Below are positions 9,072 through 17,135 of a stretch of 64,000 bases of DNA, in pieces (position 1 is the stretch's first letter; each line of letters begins with the position of its first letter). Below the pieces are notes generated by a model. It searched no databases, had not been told where the DNA came from, and was given only the letters and a program-made list of their open reading frames with translations. The position numbers and the translations under genes are program-made. This DNA comes from Suipraeoptans intestinalis (GTDB lineage Bacteria > Bacillota > Clostridia > Lachnospirales > Lachnospiraceae), in NCBI RefSeq assembly GCF_009696485.1, contig NZ_VULY01000018.1, positions 755,001-819,000 of the forward strand, in the 5' to 3' direction.

Positions 9072-10865
9072 CTATTTGTAAAGTGGTCCGTATGTAGCGC
9101 AGGCTCTGTAGTCCTGTCCTTCCTTATCTTCTCCAAATGCATTCCATGCTGCCGGTCTGAAAATCTCTTCTTCCGGTACATTGTGCATGCATACCGGGAT
9201 CCGAAGCATAGACGCCATGGTGATCACGTCTGCCCCGATATGTCCGTGGCTGATGGCTCCGTGGTTTGCTCCCCAGTTGTTCATCACATCATAGGCAGAT
9301 CTGAAAGCGCCTTTTCCTGTGATCCTTGGTGCAAACCAGGTACAGGGCCAGGTATAATCCGTCCTCTTCCACAGGGCGTCCGATACTTCCTCCGGAAGAT
9401 TGACCGTCCATCCCTCTGCGATCTGAAGCACCGGTCCCAGTCCTTTCACCAAGTTCAGACGAATCATGGTTACCGGCATTTCCGCCTTCGTTTCAAATCT
9501 GGAGGAATATCCGCCTCCCCGGAAATATCCATTATTTGCATAGTGCCAGGTCGTGGCATCCATGATGGCTTTCTGGTCTTCTTCCGTTACTTCCCACCAC
9601 TGCTTGATCACGCCGTTGCCGTTTTCATCCTTGGCAGCTCCGCTTCCGTCCAGACAAGCCGCTCCGGAATTGATCAGATGGATGAATCCGTCCGACTCCT
9701 TTGCCAGTCCTGTCAGTTCAAATCCGGTCGCCTTTTTTACTGCCTCCGGGCTCCAGTAGGTGCGAACGTCTGCAAATATCTGAGCCTTTCCGGTAAGAAG
9801 CTTCATAAACATCATGCCCAGTCCGTTCAGAACATCGTTTTCCGTTGCCAAGATATACGGTTCTCTTGCTCCGTTCCAGTCAAAGGATGTATTCAGCAGG
9901 GCCTCCGGGTAGTCGCAGTTGGGATAAAAGTCCGTCCACTGTCTCTGTCCCTGGAATCCTGCCGCCAGCGCATTGTGTCCGATGGCTTCTTCGGAAAATT
10001 CCTCCGGAAGATTCTTGTTTCCATTCATCAGATCTTTGATGATCACCATCATCTTCACTACAAATTCCCAGTCGGAATCCTTCTGCTCTCTTGATTTTTG
10101 CAGATGCTCCGGATTGGTATCAAAGCCTTCCTTGCAATATTCCTTCGTCCATGCAAGAGCCTTTTCATATTCTGCCTGATCGTAAACACCTTCTGTCATA
10201 CGGCGGATGATCTCCACCTCATCTACGGATTCTACCCGCATACCCAGATAGGATTCAATGAAGTCGGAATCAATGATAGATCCGCCGATCCCCATACAGA
10301 TGGAGCCGATCTGCAGGTAGGATTTGCCCCGCATGGAAGCCGTCGCCACTGCCGCACGTCCGAAGCGGAGAAGCTTTTCCCTTACATCTGCCGGAATGTC
10401 TGTATCATCTGCCCCGCACACGTCGTGTCCGTAGATCCCGAACGCCGGCAGTCCCTTCTGTGCATGCGTTGCCAGCACGGAGGCCAGGTAAACTGCTCCC
10501 GGTCTCTCGGTTCCGTTAAATCCCCAGACAGCCTTGATGGTATGAGGATCCATATCCATGGTTTCTGATCCGTAGCACCAGCAGGGTGTCACCGTCACCG
10601 TGATATCTACGCCTTCTCTGCGGAACTTTTCCGCACAGGCGGCCGTCTCTCCCACGCGTCCGATGGTGGTATCTGCAATGACCACCTTCACCGGTTCTCC
10701 GTTGGAATATCTTAAGTTTTCTTCAAACAGCTTTGCTGCTGCCTTTGCCATATTCATGGTCTGCTCTTCCAGAGACCCTCTTACATCCAGCGCTCCTCTT
10801 CTGCCGTCAATGGTGGGACGGATCCCGATCACCGGATAAGCTCCTACTAATCTGCTCGCTGCCAT
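9072..10865 (-). CDS. fucI: L-fucose isomerase
   Basis: Converts L-fucose to L-fuculose, the first step of fucose catabolism. The protein is 597 residues, the expected length, and shows the family start ([21 protein letters not shown]), the conserved [16 protein letters not shown] segment near residue 95 and [12 protein letters not shown] near residue 145, with a histidine-rich C-terminal part ([16 protein letters not shown]). The ATG follows a strong AAAGGAGGAATTCAT ribosome site. It heads a two-gene operon with the kinase and is divergent from an AraC-type regulator 122 bases away. The closely related L-arabinose/D-arabinose isomerase activity of FucI enzymes cannot be excluded. Confidence 0.96.
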   Translation of the reverse strand: MAASRLVGAYPVIGIRPTIDGRRGALDVRGSLEEQTMNMAKAAAKLFEENLRYSNGEPVKVVIADTTIGRVGETAACAEKFRREGVDITVTVTPCWCYGSETMDMDPHTIKAVWGFNGTERPGAVYLASVLATHAQKGLPAFGIYGHDVCGADDTDIPADVREKLLRFGRAAVATASMRGKSYLQIGSICMGIGGSIIDSDFIESYLGMRVESVDEVEIIRRMTEGVYDQAEYEKALAWTKEYCKEGFDTNPEHLQKSREQKDSDWEFVVKMMVIIKDLMNGNKNLPEEFSEEAIGHNALAAGFQGQRQWTDFYPNCDYPEALLNTSFDWNGAREPYILATENDVLNGLGMMFMKLLTGKAQIFADVRTYWSPEAVKKATGFELTGLAKESDGFIHLINSGAACLDGSGAAKDENGNGVIKQWWEVTEEDQKAIMDATTWHYANNGYFRGGGYSSRFETKAEMPVTMIRLNLVKGLGPVLQIAEGWTVNLPEEVSDALWKRTDYTWPCTWFAPRITGKGAFRSAYDVMNNWGANHGAISHGHIGADVITMASMLRIPVCMHNVPEEEIFRPAAWNAFGEDKEGQDYRACATYGPLYK

Positions 10866-10904
10866 ATGAATTCCTCCTTTATGACTATTTTATACATTTA
10901 CTAC

Positions 10905-10910
10905 ATTATA
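10905..10910 (-). promoter_or_regulatory. -10 element of the fucI promoter
   Basis: TATAAT on the minus strand 40 bases before the fucI ATG. No good -35 is present at 17 bases (AAGAAA), suggesting activator dependence. The AraC regulator transcribed divergently is the obvious candidate. Confidence 0.45.
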
Positions 10911-10934
10911 CCTCTGCTCTTTTCCCTTTTCTTG

Positions 10935-10943
10935 TGTTATAAT
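10935..10943 (+). promoter_or_regulatory. Extended -10 promoter of the AraC regulator gene
   Basis: TGTTATAAT on the plus strand is an extended -10 (TG-N-TATAAT) 45 bases upstream of the regulator ATG. No recognisable -35 is seen. It partly faces the fucI promoter, leaving about 25 bases between the two -10 elements. Confidence 0.5.
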
Positions 10944-10987
10944 AGAGAAAAAATATAATAATATTCACTTTTGCATAGGAGCCCAAA

Positions 10988-11845
10988 ATGAAATATATTG
11001 AATACCATGAACGAAAAAAACACGGAACCTTTGACTTCCCTGTGGAATTTTATCACGTGACGCCCAGCCATCCCCGCTATGAGATGACCTACCACTGGCA
11101 CATGGAATGTGAGCTGATCCGCGTGCTGAAAGGAGAGTTTCTGATGACCATGGAGGACAAGGAATTCCTGATCCGCGCCGGCGACCTAGCATTTGTCCCC
11201 AGCGGCGCCCTTCACGGCGGGATCCCCTCCTCCTGCGTCTACGAGTGCATCGTGTTTGATCTGCACGCCCTTGCCAAAAGCAATACAGCCGGAAAGAAAC
11301 TGCTGGGCCAGGTGTGCAGCAATGCCGTCTGGGTCAACTCCTGCTTTCCGGATACCCGGGACGATCTTCATCGAATCGTCTGGACGCTGTTTGACACCAT
11401 GCGCAACACCTCCTCCGGCAGAGAGCTGATCATTACCGGCGCCCTCTATCAGTTTTTTGGGTGTGTGTTTGAGCGTCACTATTATACGGAGCGCCCCCTG
11501 TCTTCCCGGAAAAATCACAGACGGATGGAGCAGCTGCGGGCTGTCTTTGACCTGATCGACGACCGGTATGCCGACTGCCTGACGCTGGAGGATCTTGCCC
11601 GGACCGCCGGCATGAATCCCCGGTATTTCTGCCGGTTTTTCCAGGAAATGACCCACCGCACCCCCATAGATTATCTGAACTATTACCGTATCGAGCAGGC
11701 CTGTTTCAAGCTGGTCACCTCCGATGAGTCTGTCACGGAGATCGCCCTTAGCTGTGGCTTTAACGACGTCAGCTATTTTTCTAAAACCTTTAAAAAATAT
11801 AAGGGGCTGACGCCAAGAAAATACCTGCGCCTGCCCCTGCAATAG
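10988..11845 (+). CDS. AraC family transcriptional regulator
   Basis: 285-residue regulator. The N-terminal half (about 20-150) is a cupin sensor domain with the metal/sugar-pocket style motif YHWHMECELIRV and a GDLAFVPSGALHGG turn. The C-terminal 100 residues hold two helix-turn-helix units (LTLEDLARTAGMNPRYFCRFFQ and VTEIALSCGFNDVSYFSKTFKK) followed by GLTPRKYLR. Together with a strand opposite to its neighbours and a position divergent from fucI, this suggests control of the fucI-kinase operon in response to a fucose metabolite. Unlike its neighbours it is on the plus strand and ends 19 bases from the convergent DeoR gene. Confidence 0.93.
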   Translation: MKYIEYHERKKHGTFDFPVEFYHVTPSHPRYEMTYHWHMECELIRVLKGEFLMTMEDKEFLIRAGDLAFVPSGALHGGIPSSCVYECIVFDLHALAKSNTAGKKLLGQVCSNAVWVNSCFPDTRDDLHRIVWTLFDTMRNTSSGRELIITGALYQFFGCVFERHYYTERPLSSRKNHRRMEQLRAVFDLIDDRYADCLTLEDLARTAGMNPRYFCRFFQEMTHRTPIDYLNYYRIEQACFKLVTSDESVTEIALSCGFNDVSYFSKTFKKYKGLTPRKYLRLPLQ

Positions 11846-11864
11846 CTGTTTCTGTTTTTTCCCT

Positions 11865-12629
11865 CTACTCCGGATAGAGGCATGTTACCTGCGCCGCATC
11901 CAGCAGACGCTGCATTCTGGCGTCCGGCTTTTCGTCCGTCACCAGGATGTCGATATCCTTCAGATCTCCTACCTTGGCAAAAGCAAACCGGTACAGCTTG
12001 CTGCTGTCTGCCGCCAGGATCACCTGTCTTCCCGCTTTCATCATGGCCTGCTTCATCTGGGCAAACTCCACGTTGCTCTCGGAAAATCCTTTGTCCCCGT
12101 CCAAAGCCCGGCAGGAAATAATGGTTTTTTCTACATGATACTGCTGCACTGCCTCTGTTGCCTTGGCTCCCACCAGCGCCAGATATCTGTCCTTTAGTAC
12201 GCCTCCGGTGGAGATCACTTCCCAGCCCTCCGTGTCTGCCAGCTCCAGCAGCACCTCGATGGAATTGGTCAGCACAGTCAGCTGCTCCTTTTTTTTCATT
12301 GCCTTGGCAATAAATACCGCAGTCGAACTGGCGTCCAGCATAATATGCTCTCCGTCTTCTACCAGATCCGCCACCAGCTTTGCGATCTTCTGCTTCCCTT
12401 CCACATTGTGCTTTTTTCTTTCATTGAAGGGCAGCTCAATACTGGTGCTGTCGTTCAGTACCGCTCCGCCGTAGCTTTTTACAGCCAGTCCTTCTTTTTC
12501 CAGCTTCTCCAGATCTCTTCGGATGGTCTCCTCTGAAACGTCATACTGACGGCTCAGCTCTCCCACGATCACTTTTTTTTCTTCCTGCAGCTTTTTTAAG
12601 ATCTCTTTTCTTCTTTCCAGTGCCAGCAT
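11865..12629 (-). CDS. DeoR/GlpR family transcriptional regulator of the microcompartment genes
   Basis: 254-residue repressor of the DeoR family: N-terminal winged helix (RRKEILKKL ... YDVSEETIRRDLEKLEKEGL ... SYGGAVL, residues 5-60) and a C-terminal sugar-phosphate-sensing domain (DEHIMLDASSTAVFIAKAM-like region near residue 95; ISCRALDGDKGFSESN near residue 170). It is the last gene of the long aldolase-to-shell operon. DeoR-family repressors of this kind usually respond to a phosphorylated sugar, here plausibly L-fuculose-1-phosphate. TATGTTG-type repeats in both microcompartment promoters are candidate operators (inference). Confidence 0.92.
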   Translation of the reverse strand: MLALERRKEILKKLQEEKKVIVGELSRQYDVSEETIRRDLEKLEKEGLAVKSYGGAVLNDSTSIELPFNERKKHNVEGKQKIAKLVADLVEDGEHIMLDASSTAVFIAKAMKKKEQLTVLTNSIEVLLELADTEGWEVISTGGVLKDRYLALVGAKATEAVQQYHVEKTIISCRALDGDKGFSESNVEFAQMKQAMMKAGRQVILAADSSKLYRFAFAKVGDLKDIDILVTDEKPDARMQRLLDAAQVTCLYPE

Positions 12630-12654
12630 TGCCTTTCTCCTTTGATCCGTTTCT

Positions 12655-13203
12655 TTACAGGATTGTACGAATCAGCTTTGCATCAGGATTGGCAATCACG
12701 GAAGCGTCCAAAAGCATTCCCTTTTCTCCCACGCTCCTTTTTCCCGCCTCGATCGCCGCCTCCACTGCCGCAACCTCTCCCGTCAGAAGTAGATAGGACT
12801 TTCCGCACATCCCTTTTGCCACCCTGACTTCGATCAGTCTGACCATTGCCGTCTTGGCCGCCACGTCCGCCGCCACGATCACTGATGCCACATCATACGT
12901 CTCCAAAATTCCCAAAGCACGCATGTCTCCCACCTGGGAGCTTCCATAAAGTGCCGGGAAAATATCTTCGTGTGGATTTCCCAGAACGAAATCGCCGATC
13001 AAATGCATGGGGTACTGTGTCTGCACCAGTTCAACGGCCGCCTTTACCCCGCTTAATTCTCCCGCTACGATCGCAATGTATTTTCCGGGACAGACCGTCT
13101 GCGCTTCTATGATCTCCACCTGCGCCGCCTTTACCATTGCGTCGGTAGCTGTGATCCCCGATGCGACCGTCTTAAACTCGATCATTCCTATTGCCTTGTT
13201 CAC
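12655..13203 (-). CDS. pduT: BMC tandem-domain shell protein, PduT-like, with iron-sulfur cysteine
   Basis: 182-residue shell protein with two BMC domains in tandem (about 1-90 and 95-180), forming trimeric pseudohexameric tiles. Residue 38 is a cysteine in QTVCPGKY, the same position and context (TICPGKF) as the cysteine that holds a [4Fe-4S] cluster at the trimer pore of PduT. It lies next to the PduS-like iron-sulfur protein, its known partner in the pdu system, which supports a role in moving electrons across the shell. Start is clear (MNKAIGMIEF). Confidence 0.93.
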   Translation of the reverse strand: MNKAIGMIEFKTVASGITATDAMVKAAQVEIIEAQTVCPGKYIAIVAGELSGVKAAVELVQTQYPMHLIGDFVLGNPHEDIFPALYGSSQVGDMRALGILETYDVASVIVAADVAAKTAMVRLIEVRVAKGMCGKSYLLLTGEVAAVEAAIEAGKRSVGEKGMLLDASVIANPDAKLIRTIL

Positions 13204-13219
13204 TGCACGTTCGTCCTTT

Positions 13220-14554
13220 CTATCCTACGCTTCTTATTGTAACATAAGTTTCCGTCACTGACACTACCCTTCCGCTGATAGACGCATGAATCCCCACACT
13301 AAGCCCTTCGTCCGGTTTGGCGATCATCTGCCCCTTCTCTACCTGTTCTTCCGGCCGGACGATTACTTTTGCCGGCGCTCCGATATGCTGTGAAAGAGGG
13401 ATCCTCACTTCTTTTACCTGATATCCCGTCTCCTCCACAAGGGGCGCTTCCGTATCATACCGGGTCAGATCCAACCTTGCCATCAGCCGTTCCTCCGGAA
13501 GCTTCCTGTATTCCCGGATCGCACGGACCGGCTCTGCCTCTGCCACCGGCGGCCGGACTCCTGATTTTCTCAGTCCGCCCTTATAAATTCCCATCAGCGT
13601 CCTGGGGGATAATTCCTGCGGACAGGCATACAGTTCGCAGACCCCGCAGGAGGAACAGAACAAAGTGTTTACAAAAGGATGGTTGTCCTGAAAATCCTGA
13701 TTGGAAGCCGCCCGCATAAACAGATGGGGCGTAATGGGATGTCCCAGCATATGCCGGGGGCAAAGATCCGTACAGGCCTGACACTGACAGCAGATAGACG
13801 CCGCCCGTTTCAGCTCGATAGACGGATTGCTTTCCTTTTTCCGGATGAGATAATGCTCCCTGGGCAGTACCAGGATCGCATTGGTGGTTTTGGTTACCAC
13901 ATCTTCTGCGGTTTTGACTGTTCCCATCATAGGGCCGCCCACCAGGTAGACCGGATCTTTCAGTGTTGCCCCTCCGGCCATCTCTGCCGCTTCCCGGATC
14001 GATGTCCCCAACGGAACCGAAACGGTGGATGGATGCTTTACTTCCGCCACCACAGATACCAGCTTTTCTACCACCGGCTCCTGTTCCTTCAGCGCCCGGT
14101 AAATATTAAAAACGGTTTCCACGTTCAGTACCGCTACCCCTTCCTCTATGGGGAGGCCTCCCGGCCTTACCACCCGTCCGGTAGCTTCATAGATCAGGAC
14201 GATCTCGTCTCCCATGGGATACACCCCGTCCAGCAGATGGATCCGGATCTGGGGAAATGCTTCCTTCCATCGCTCCAGTTCTCTGACCGTGGAAGTATAT
14301 TCCCGCTTGATACCGATAACCACCTGTTTTGCCTGGACTATCCGGGCAATCTCTGCCAGTGTTTCCAGGATCTCCTGCGCCCTCCGGGACAACAGCTGCC
14401 TGTGCAGCTTCAGCAAAGGCTCACATTCTGCACAGTTCAGGATCAGTGTATCCACTTTTTCATCCATCTTCACATAGGTAGGAAACCCTGCGCCTCCTGC
14501 GCCCACCACTCCCAGGCGGCGGATCCGGTCTCTTAGTTCCTGAATCTCTTTCAT
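13220..14554 (-). CDS. pduS: PduS-like iron-sulfur flavoprotein (RnfC-related)
   Basis: Electron-transfer protein of 444 residues. It begins with the RnfC/PduS nucleotide-binding signature GVVGAGGAGFPTYVK, continues with the SLBB-type region, and contains two ferredoxin-like [4Fe-4S] motifs, CCQCQACTDLCP near residue 265 and CSSCGVCELYACP near residue 310. A biotin-like swinging domain (KGQMIAKPDEGLSVGIHASISG) closes the protein. The ATG at 14552-14554 is chosen over an upstream in-frame start that would run into the vertex-protein gene. In B12-dependent pdu loci PduS reduces cobalamin; no B12 enzyme is encoded here, so a different redox role, with PduT as the shell conduit, is likely. Confidence 0.92.
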   Translation of the reverse strand: MKEIQELRDRIRRLGVVGAGGAGFPTYVKMDEKVDTLILNCAECEPLLKLHRQLLSRRAQEILETLAEIARIVQAKQVVIGIKREYTSTVRELERWKEAFPQIRIHLLDGVYPMGDEIVLIYEATGRVVRPGGLPIEEGVAVLNVETVFNIYRALKEQEPVVEKLVSVVAEVKHPSTVSVPLGTSIREAAEMAGGATLKDPVYLVGGPMMGTVKTAEDVVTKTTNAILVLPREHYLIRKKESNPSIELKRAASICCQCQACTDLCPRHMLGHPITPHLFMRAASNQDFQDNHPFVNTLFCSSCGVCELYACPQELSPRTLMGIYKGGLRKSGVRPPVAEAEPVRAIREYRKLPEERLMARLDLTRYDTEAPLVEETGYQVKEVRIPLSQHIGAPAKVIVRPEEQVEKGQMIAKPDEGLSVGIHASISGRVVSVTETYVTIRSVG

Positions 14555-14559
14555 CTTTT

Positions 14560-14817
14560 CTATGCCTCGTCTACAATTCCCACAATCGCCGCATCCACCG
14601 GCGCCGACTCCATGCCGCATCCGATCCTTGCCGCACTTCCCGTTGCTACCAAAACCGTTTCTCCCACTCCGGCTCCAATATGATCAATGGCTACAAAGCT
14701 TCCTCTTTCCGAGCCGCCTCCTTTTTCCAGCGGCTCTACGATCATAAATTTATTTCCTATGAGCTTTTCACTTTTTCTCGTGGAAACGATACTTCCCACC
14801 ACTTTTCCAACCAGCAT
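14560..14817 (-). CDS. pduN: BMC pentameric vertex protein (EutN/PduN/CcmL family)
   Basis: 85-residue vertex protein that caps the corners of a microcompartment. The family opening MLVGKVVGSIVSTRK, the GERGSFVAID-type strand (SERGSFVAIDHIGAGVGE) and the ending VDAAIVGIVDEA are all present, with the normal length. Its stop is 5 bases from the PduS start. A single vertex protein in the locus is typical. Confidence 0.95.
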   Translation of the reverse strand: MLVGKVVGSIVSTRKSEKLIGNKFMIVEPLEKGGGSERGSFVAIDHIGAGVGETVLVATGSAARIGCGMESAPVDAAIVGIVDEA

Positions 14818-14821
14818 GAAT

Positions 14822-15487
14822 CTATCGTCCTTTCTGCAAGATCGTTACCGTCTGCCCCTGGCGGATCCCACAGGCATTTGCCTCGTCTGTATCTATGTGC
14901 ATTTCCAGCGTAAAGCTTTCATCCACCCGGATCTTCACATGCCTGAGGATCGTTCCTCTCTCATTGTCCGCCTGCACGGACACTTCTTCCTTATCTCTGA
15001 CCCCTGCCGCCTCTGCATCCTTTGGGGACATATGGATATGGCGCATGGCCACGATACAGCCCTCCTTCAGATAGATGGCTCCCTTGGGTCCTACCACCGC
15101 AATGGGGGCGGAGTCCTTCGTGTCTCCCGACTCTCTGACAGGCGCCTTAACTCCCAGCCGGACGGCGTCTGTGGCGGAAATCTCCACCTGGGAAGCTTTC
15201 CGGGCCGGTCCCAGTACTCTTACATTTTCTATCGCTCTAAGCTTTAAACCGACGACGGTCACCGTTTCATTTGATGCAAACTGTCCGCCCATCAGTTCTT
15301 TTTTCTTCGTCAGCTGATATCCGCTTCCAAACAGGGTTTCTATATGCTCCTGCGTCAGATGCACATGCCGCGCAGATATCCCTACCGGGACTTCAAAGCC
15401 CGGTTTCTGAGGCCGTTCTTTTTCCATCGCCTCCAATACCATTCTCGTTATGACTGCAATTTCTTTCGTTTCCAAACTAGGTTCCAC
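14822..15487 (-). CDS. pduL: Phosphate propanoyltransferase PduL
   Basis: Converts propionyl-CoA and phosphate to propionyl-phosphate and CoA inside the microcompartment, recycling CoA for the aldehyde dehydrogenase. The protein is 221 residues with the two PduL halves, each showing a histidine-rich zinc motif (SARHVHLT near residue 40 and MRHIHMSPKDAE near residue 150). The first 20 residues (ETKEIAVITRMVLEAME) form an amphipathic helix separated by a proline-rich linker, the usual encapsulation peptide. The stop lies 4 bases before the vertex protein gene. A propionate kinase to finish the pathway is not in the window. Confidence 0.95.
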   Translation of the reverse strand: MEPSLETKEIAVITRMVLEAMEKERPQKPGFEVPVGISARHVHLTQEHIETLFGSGYQLTKKKELMGGQFASNETVTVVGLKLRAIENVRVLGPARKASQVEISATDAVRLGVKAPVRESGDTKDSAPIAVVGPKGAIYLKEGCIVAMRHIHMSPKDAEAAGVRDKEEVSVQADNERGTILRHVKIRVDESFTLEMHIDTDEANACGIRQGQTVTILQKGR

Positions 15488-15517
15488 CCTTTCCCCGGCT
15501 GTCTGCCCGTTATGGTT

Positions 15518-15552
15518 CCATACCCTGCAAGCAGCTGCGTTGCAGGGTATGG
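15518..15552 (-). other. Long perfect stem-loop between shell and pduL genes
   Basis: Arms CCATACCCTGCAA and TTGCAGGGTATGG pair perfectly over 13 bases around a 9-base loop. No T-run follows on either strand, so it is not a standard terminator. Sitting inside the operon just after a shell gene, it could protect or divide the transcript so that shell proteins are made in larger amounts than PduL and downstream proteins. Confidence 0.6.
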
Positions 15553-15571
15553 CCGGAATTCGTTTTCTCTT

Positions 15572-15856
15572 TTATTTTACTTTTGGCAAAATCTGTTCTA
15601 CATCTGTATGAGGTCTTGGGATCACGTGTGTTGCCACCAGCTCTCCCAGTCTTCCCGCACTGTCTGCTCCTGCTTCCACAGAAGACTTTACAGCGCCTAC
15701 GTCTCCTCTTACCATTACCGTTACCAGCCCGGAACCGATCTTTTCTGTCCCTACCAGTGTTACGTTTGCTGCTTTACACATTGCGTCTGCTGCTTCCACT
15801 GCCGCTACCAATCCTCTGGTTTCTACCATTCCCAATGCTTCCTGTGCCATGTTCAT
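15572..15856 (-). CDS. BMC hexameric shell protein (PduA/EutM type), copy 1
   Basis: 94-residue single BMC-domain protein forming hexameric tiles. It has the family start [23 protein letters not shown], the [18 protein letters not shown] strand and [14 protein letters not shown] end. It is very similar to the shell protein at 16483-16758, with differences concentrated in the helix around residues 25-30 and in residues 57-67, so the two arose by duplication. An upstream ATG gives MNMAQEAL; the second ATG (MAQEAL) matches the paralogue and may be the true start. Confidence 0.95.
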   Translation of the reverse strand: MNMAQEALGMVETRGLVAAVEAADAMCKAANVTLVGTEKIGSGLVTVMVRGDVGAVKSSVEAGADSAGRLGELVATHVIPRPHTDVEQILPKVK

Positions 15857-15932
15857 ATCCTCCTTTTGTTCTCTGTGTCTGCTTTTCCCTGCGGATCCGT
15901 CTCATCTTTTCGGATCTTTCCCGGGGCTTTCT

Positions 15933-16460
15933 TTACCGTTTCGGTTGATTCTTCTTCTGGTATTTCTTCTGCTCCTTTTTTTGAGCCTTTTTTTCAGGCT
16001 TCTTTTCTGCTTTCTGAAGCGCTTCTTTTTGTACTTCTTTTGTGCTGTCTACCGGTTCTGTTTCTTCTGCCTCTCTCGCGCTTTCTGCCGATCCTTTCGT
16101 CCCGGCTGCCTGCTTGTCTGTGCTTTCTGTGGGCGTTGTCTCCACCGCTGCCTGTGTCCTTGCTTCCGTCTTATCTGTCCGGAACCGGCTGGCGCTAAGC
16201 GCCACCAGACGTTGTATCTCCATGTGGGGACTGGCGATGACCCCGGATGCCACCGGCTTTTTGATTCCCTGGGTATTTGCGGCTTCCACTGCTTCCTTGA
16301 CGGAGGCAACGTCTCCGCTGACGATGATGGTAGCCAGTCGGCCTCCCAGCTTTCTTTCCCAGGTTTCCAGCGTAACTCCCGACGTCTTGCACATAATGTC
16401 CAGTGCGTCAATCGCCGCCACCACTCCGGTTATTTCTACAAATCCATATGACTTTCCCAT
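15933..16460 (-). CDS. BMC hexameric shell protein with long basic C-terminal tail
   Basis: 175 residues: a BMC domain at 1-90 (SYGFVEITGVVAAIDALDIM ... GVIASPHMEIQRLV), a Ser/Thr/Glu-rich linker at about 95-140 (VETTPTESTDKQAAG) and a tail at 141-175 that is nearly all Lys, Gln and Glu (AEKKPEKKAQKKEQKK). The position resembles PduK and EutK, which also carry C-terminal extensions, but there is no cysteine cluster as in PduK and no folded helix-turn-helix as in EutK. The tail is probably disordered and strongly positive. It may bind nucleic acid, the membrane or acidic cargo; none of these is proven. Confidence 0.9.
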   Translation of the reverse strand: MGKSYGFVEITGVVAAIDALDIMCKTSGVTLETWERKLGGRLATIIVSGDVASVKEAVEAANTQGIKKPVASGVIASPHMEIQRLVALSASRFRTDKTEARTQAAVETTPTESTDKQAAGTKGSAESAREAEETEPVDSTKEVQKEALQKAEKKPEKKAQKKEQKKYQKKNQPKR

Positions 16461-16482
16461 GGGTCCTCTCCCTGTCTTTGTA

Positions 16483-16758
16483 TTATACGCCCGGCAGGAT
16501 CTTCTCTACGTCTGAGTGAGGTCTTGGAATCACATGTGTTGCTACCAGCTCTCCCAGTCTTCCTGCCGCTGCACTGCCGCTTTCTACTGCTGCCTTTACC
16601 GCTCCTACATCACCTCTTACCATCACCGTTACCAGACCGGAACCGATCTTTTCTGTCCCTACCAGGACTACCTCCGCTGCCTTTGTCATTGCATCCGCCG
16701 CCTCGATCGCCGCCGTCAGTCCTCTTGTTTCTACCATTCCCAATGCTTCCTGTGCCAT
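16483..16758 (-). CDS. BMC hexameric shell protein (PduA/EutM type), copy 2
   Basis: 91-residue single BMC-domain shell protein: [23 protein letters not shown], then [19 protein letters not shown] and [16 protein letters not shown]. It is a close paralogue of the protein at 15572-15856. As the second major hexamer it probably forms mixed sheets with its copy. Good ribosome site (GGAGGAATGTCAC) before the ATG. Confidence 0.95.
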   Translation of the reverse strand: MAQEALGMVETRGLTAAIEAADAMTKAAEVVLVGTEKIGSGLVTVMVRGDVGAVKAAVESGSAAAGRLGELVATHVIPRPHSDVEKILPGV

Positions 16759-16806
16759 GTGACATTCCTCCGTTTTCTTTTTTACAAGTTTTTTTACAAA
16801 TGCGTT

Positions 16807-17127
16807 CTAATTTTTGTCAAAAGCATTTAGCTTTAACATCTTTTCCGTATCCCCGGTGGGATTAGGGATCAGATAGCTCTGTACCACTCCCGTTACCTGG
16901 GATGCCTTTTCCTTTGCCGCCGTAAGCGCCGCTTCCACGTCTGCCACAGCACCTCTGAACTTTACCGTGACCAGAAGGGGTACCGGCAGCTCCTCTGCAT
17001 TTCCCGGCTTATTTTTATCGAAATATTCCAATCGTACATTCCCGGCCTTGCATCCTGCATCCGCTGCAAGGAAGGCGCAGACCAGACCATATACTTCCAG
17101 GATTCCTACTGCTTCTTTCATATCCAT
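16807..17127 (-). CDS. BMC-domain shell protein
   Basis: 106-residue BMC-domain protein with MKEAVGILEVYGLVCAFLAADAG at the start and QSYLIPNPTGDTEKML at the end. It differs from the two PduA-like copies by an insertion (FDKNKPGNAEELPVP) between the first strands and by a cysteine at position 17 (GLVCAF). It follows the alcohol dehydrogenase by 8 bases. Its position in the shell is not readable from sequence. Confidence 0.9.
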   Translation of the reverse strand: MDMKEAVGILEVYGLVCAFLAADAGCKAGNVRLEYFDKNKPGNAEELPVPLLVTVKFRGAVADVEAALTAAKEKASQVTGVVQSYLIPNPTGDTEKMLKLNAFDKN

Positions 17128-17135
17128 GCGCTCCG

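Noticed and set aside
11846-11864. Terminator between the convergent AraC and DeoR genes
   Set aside because: The 19-base gap holds no stem-loop.
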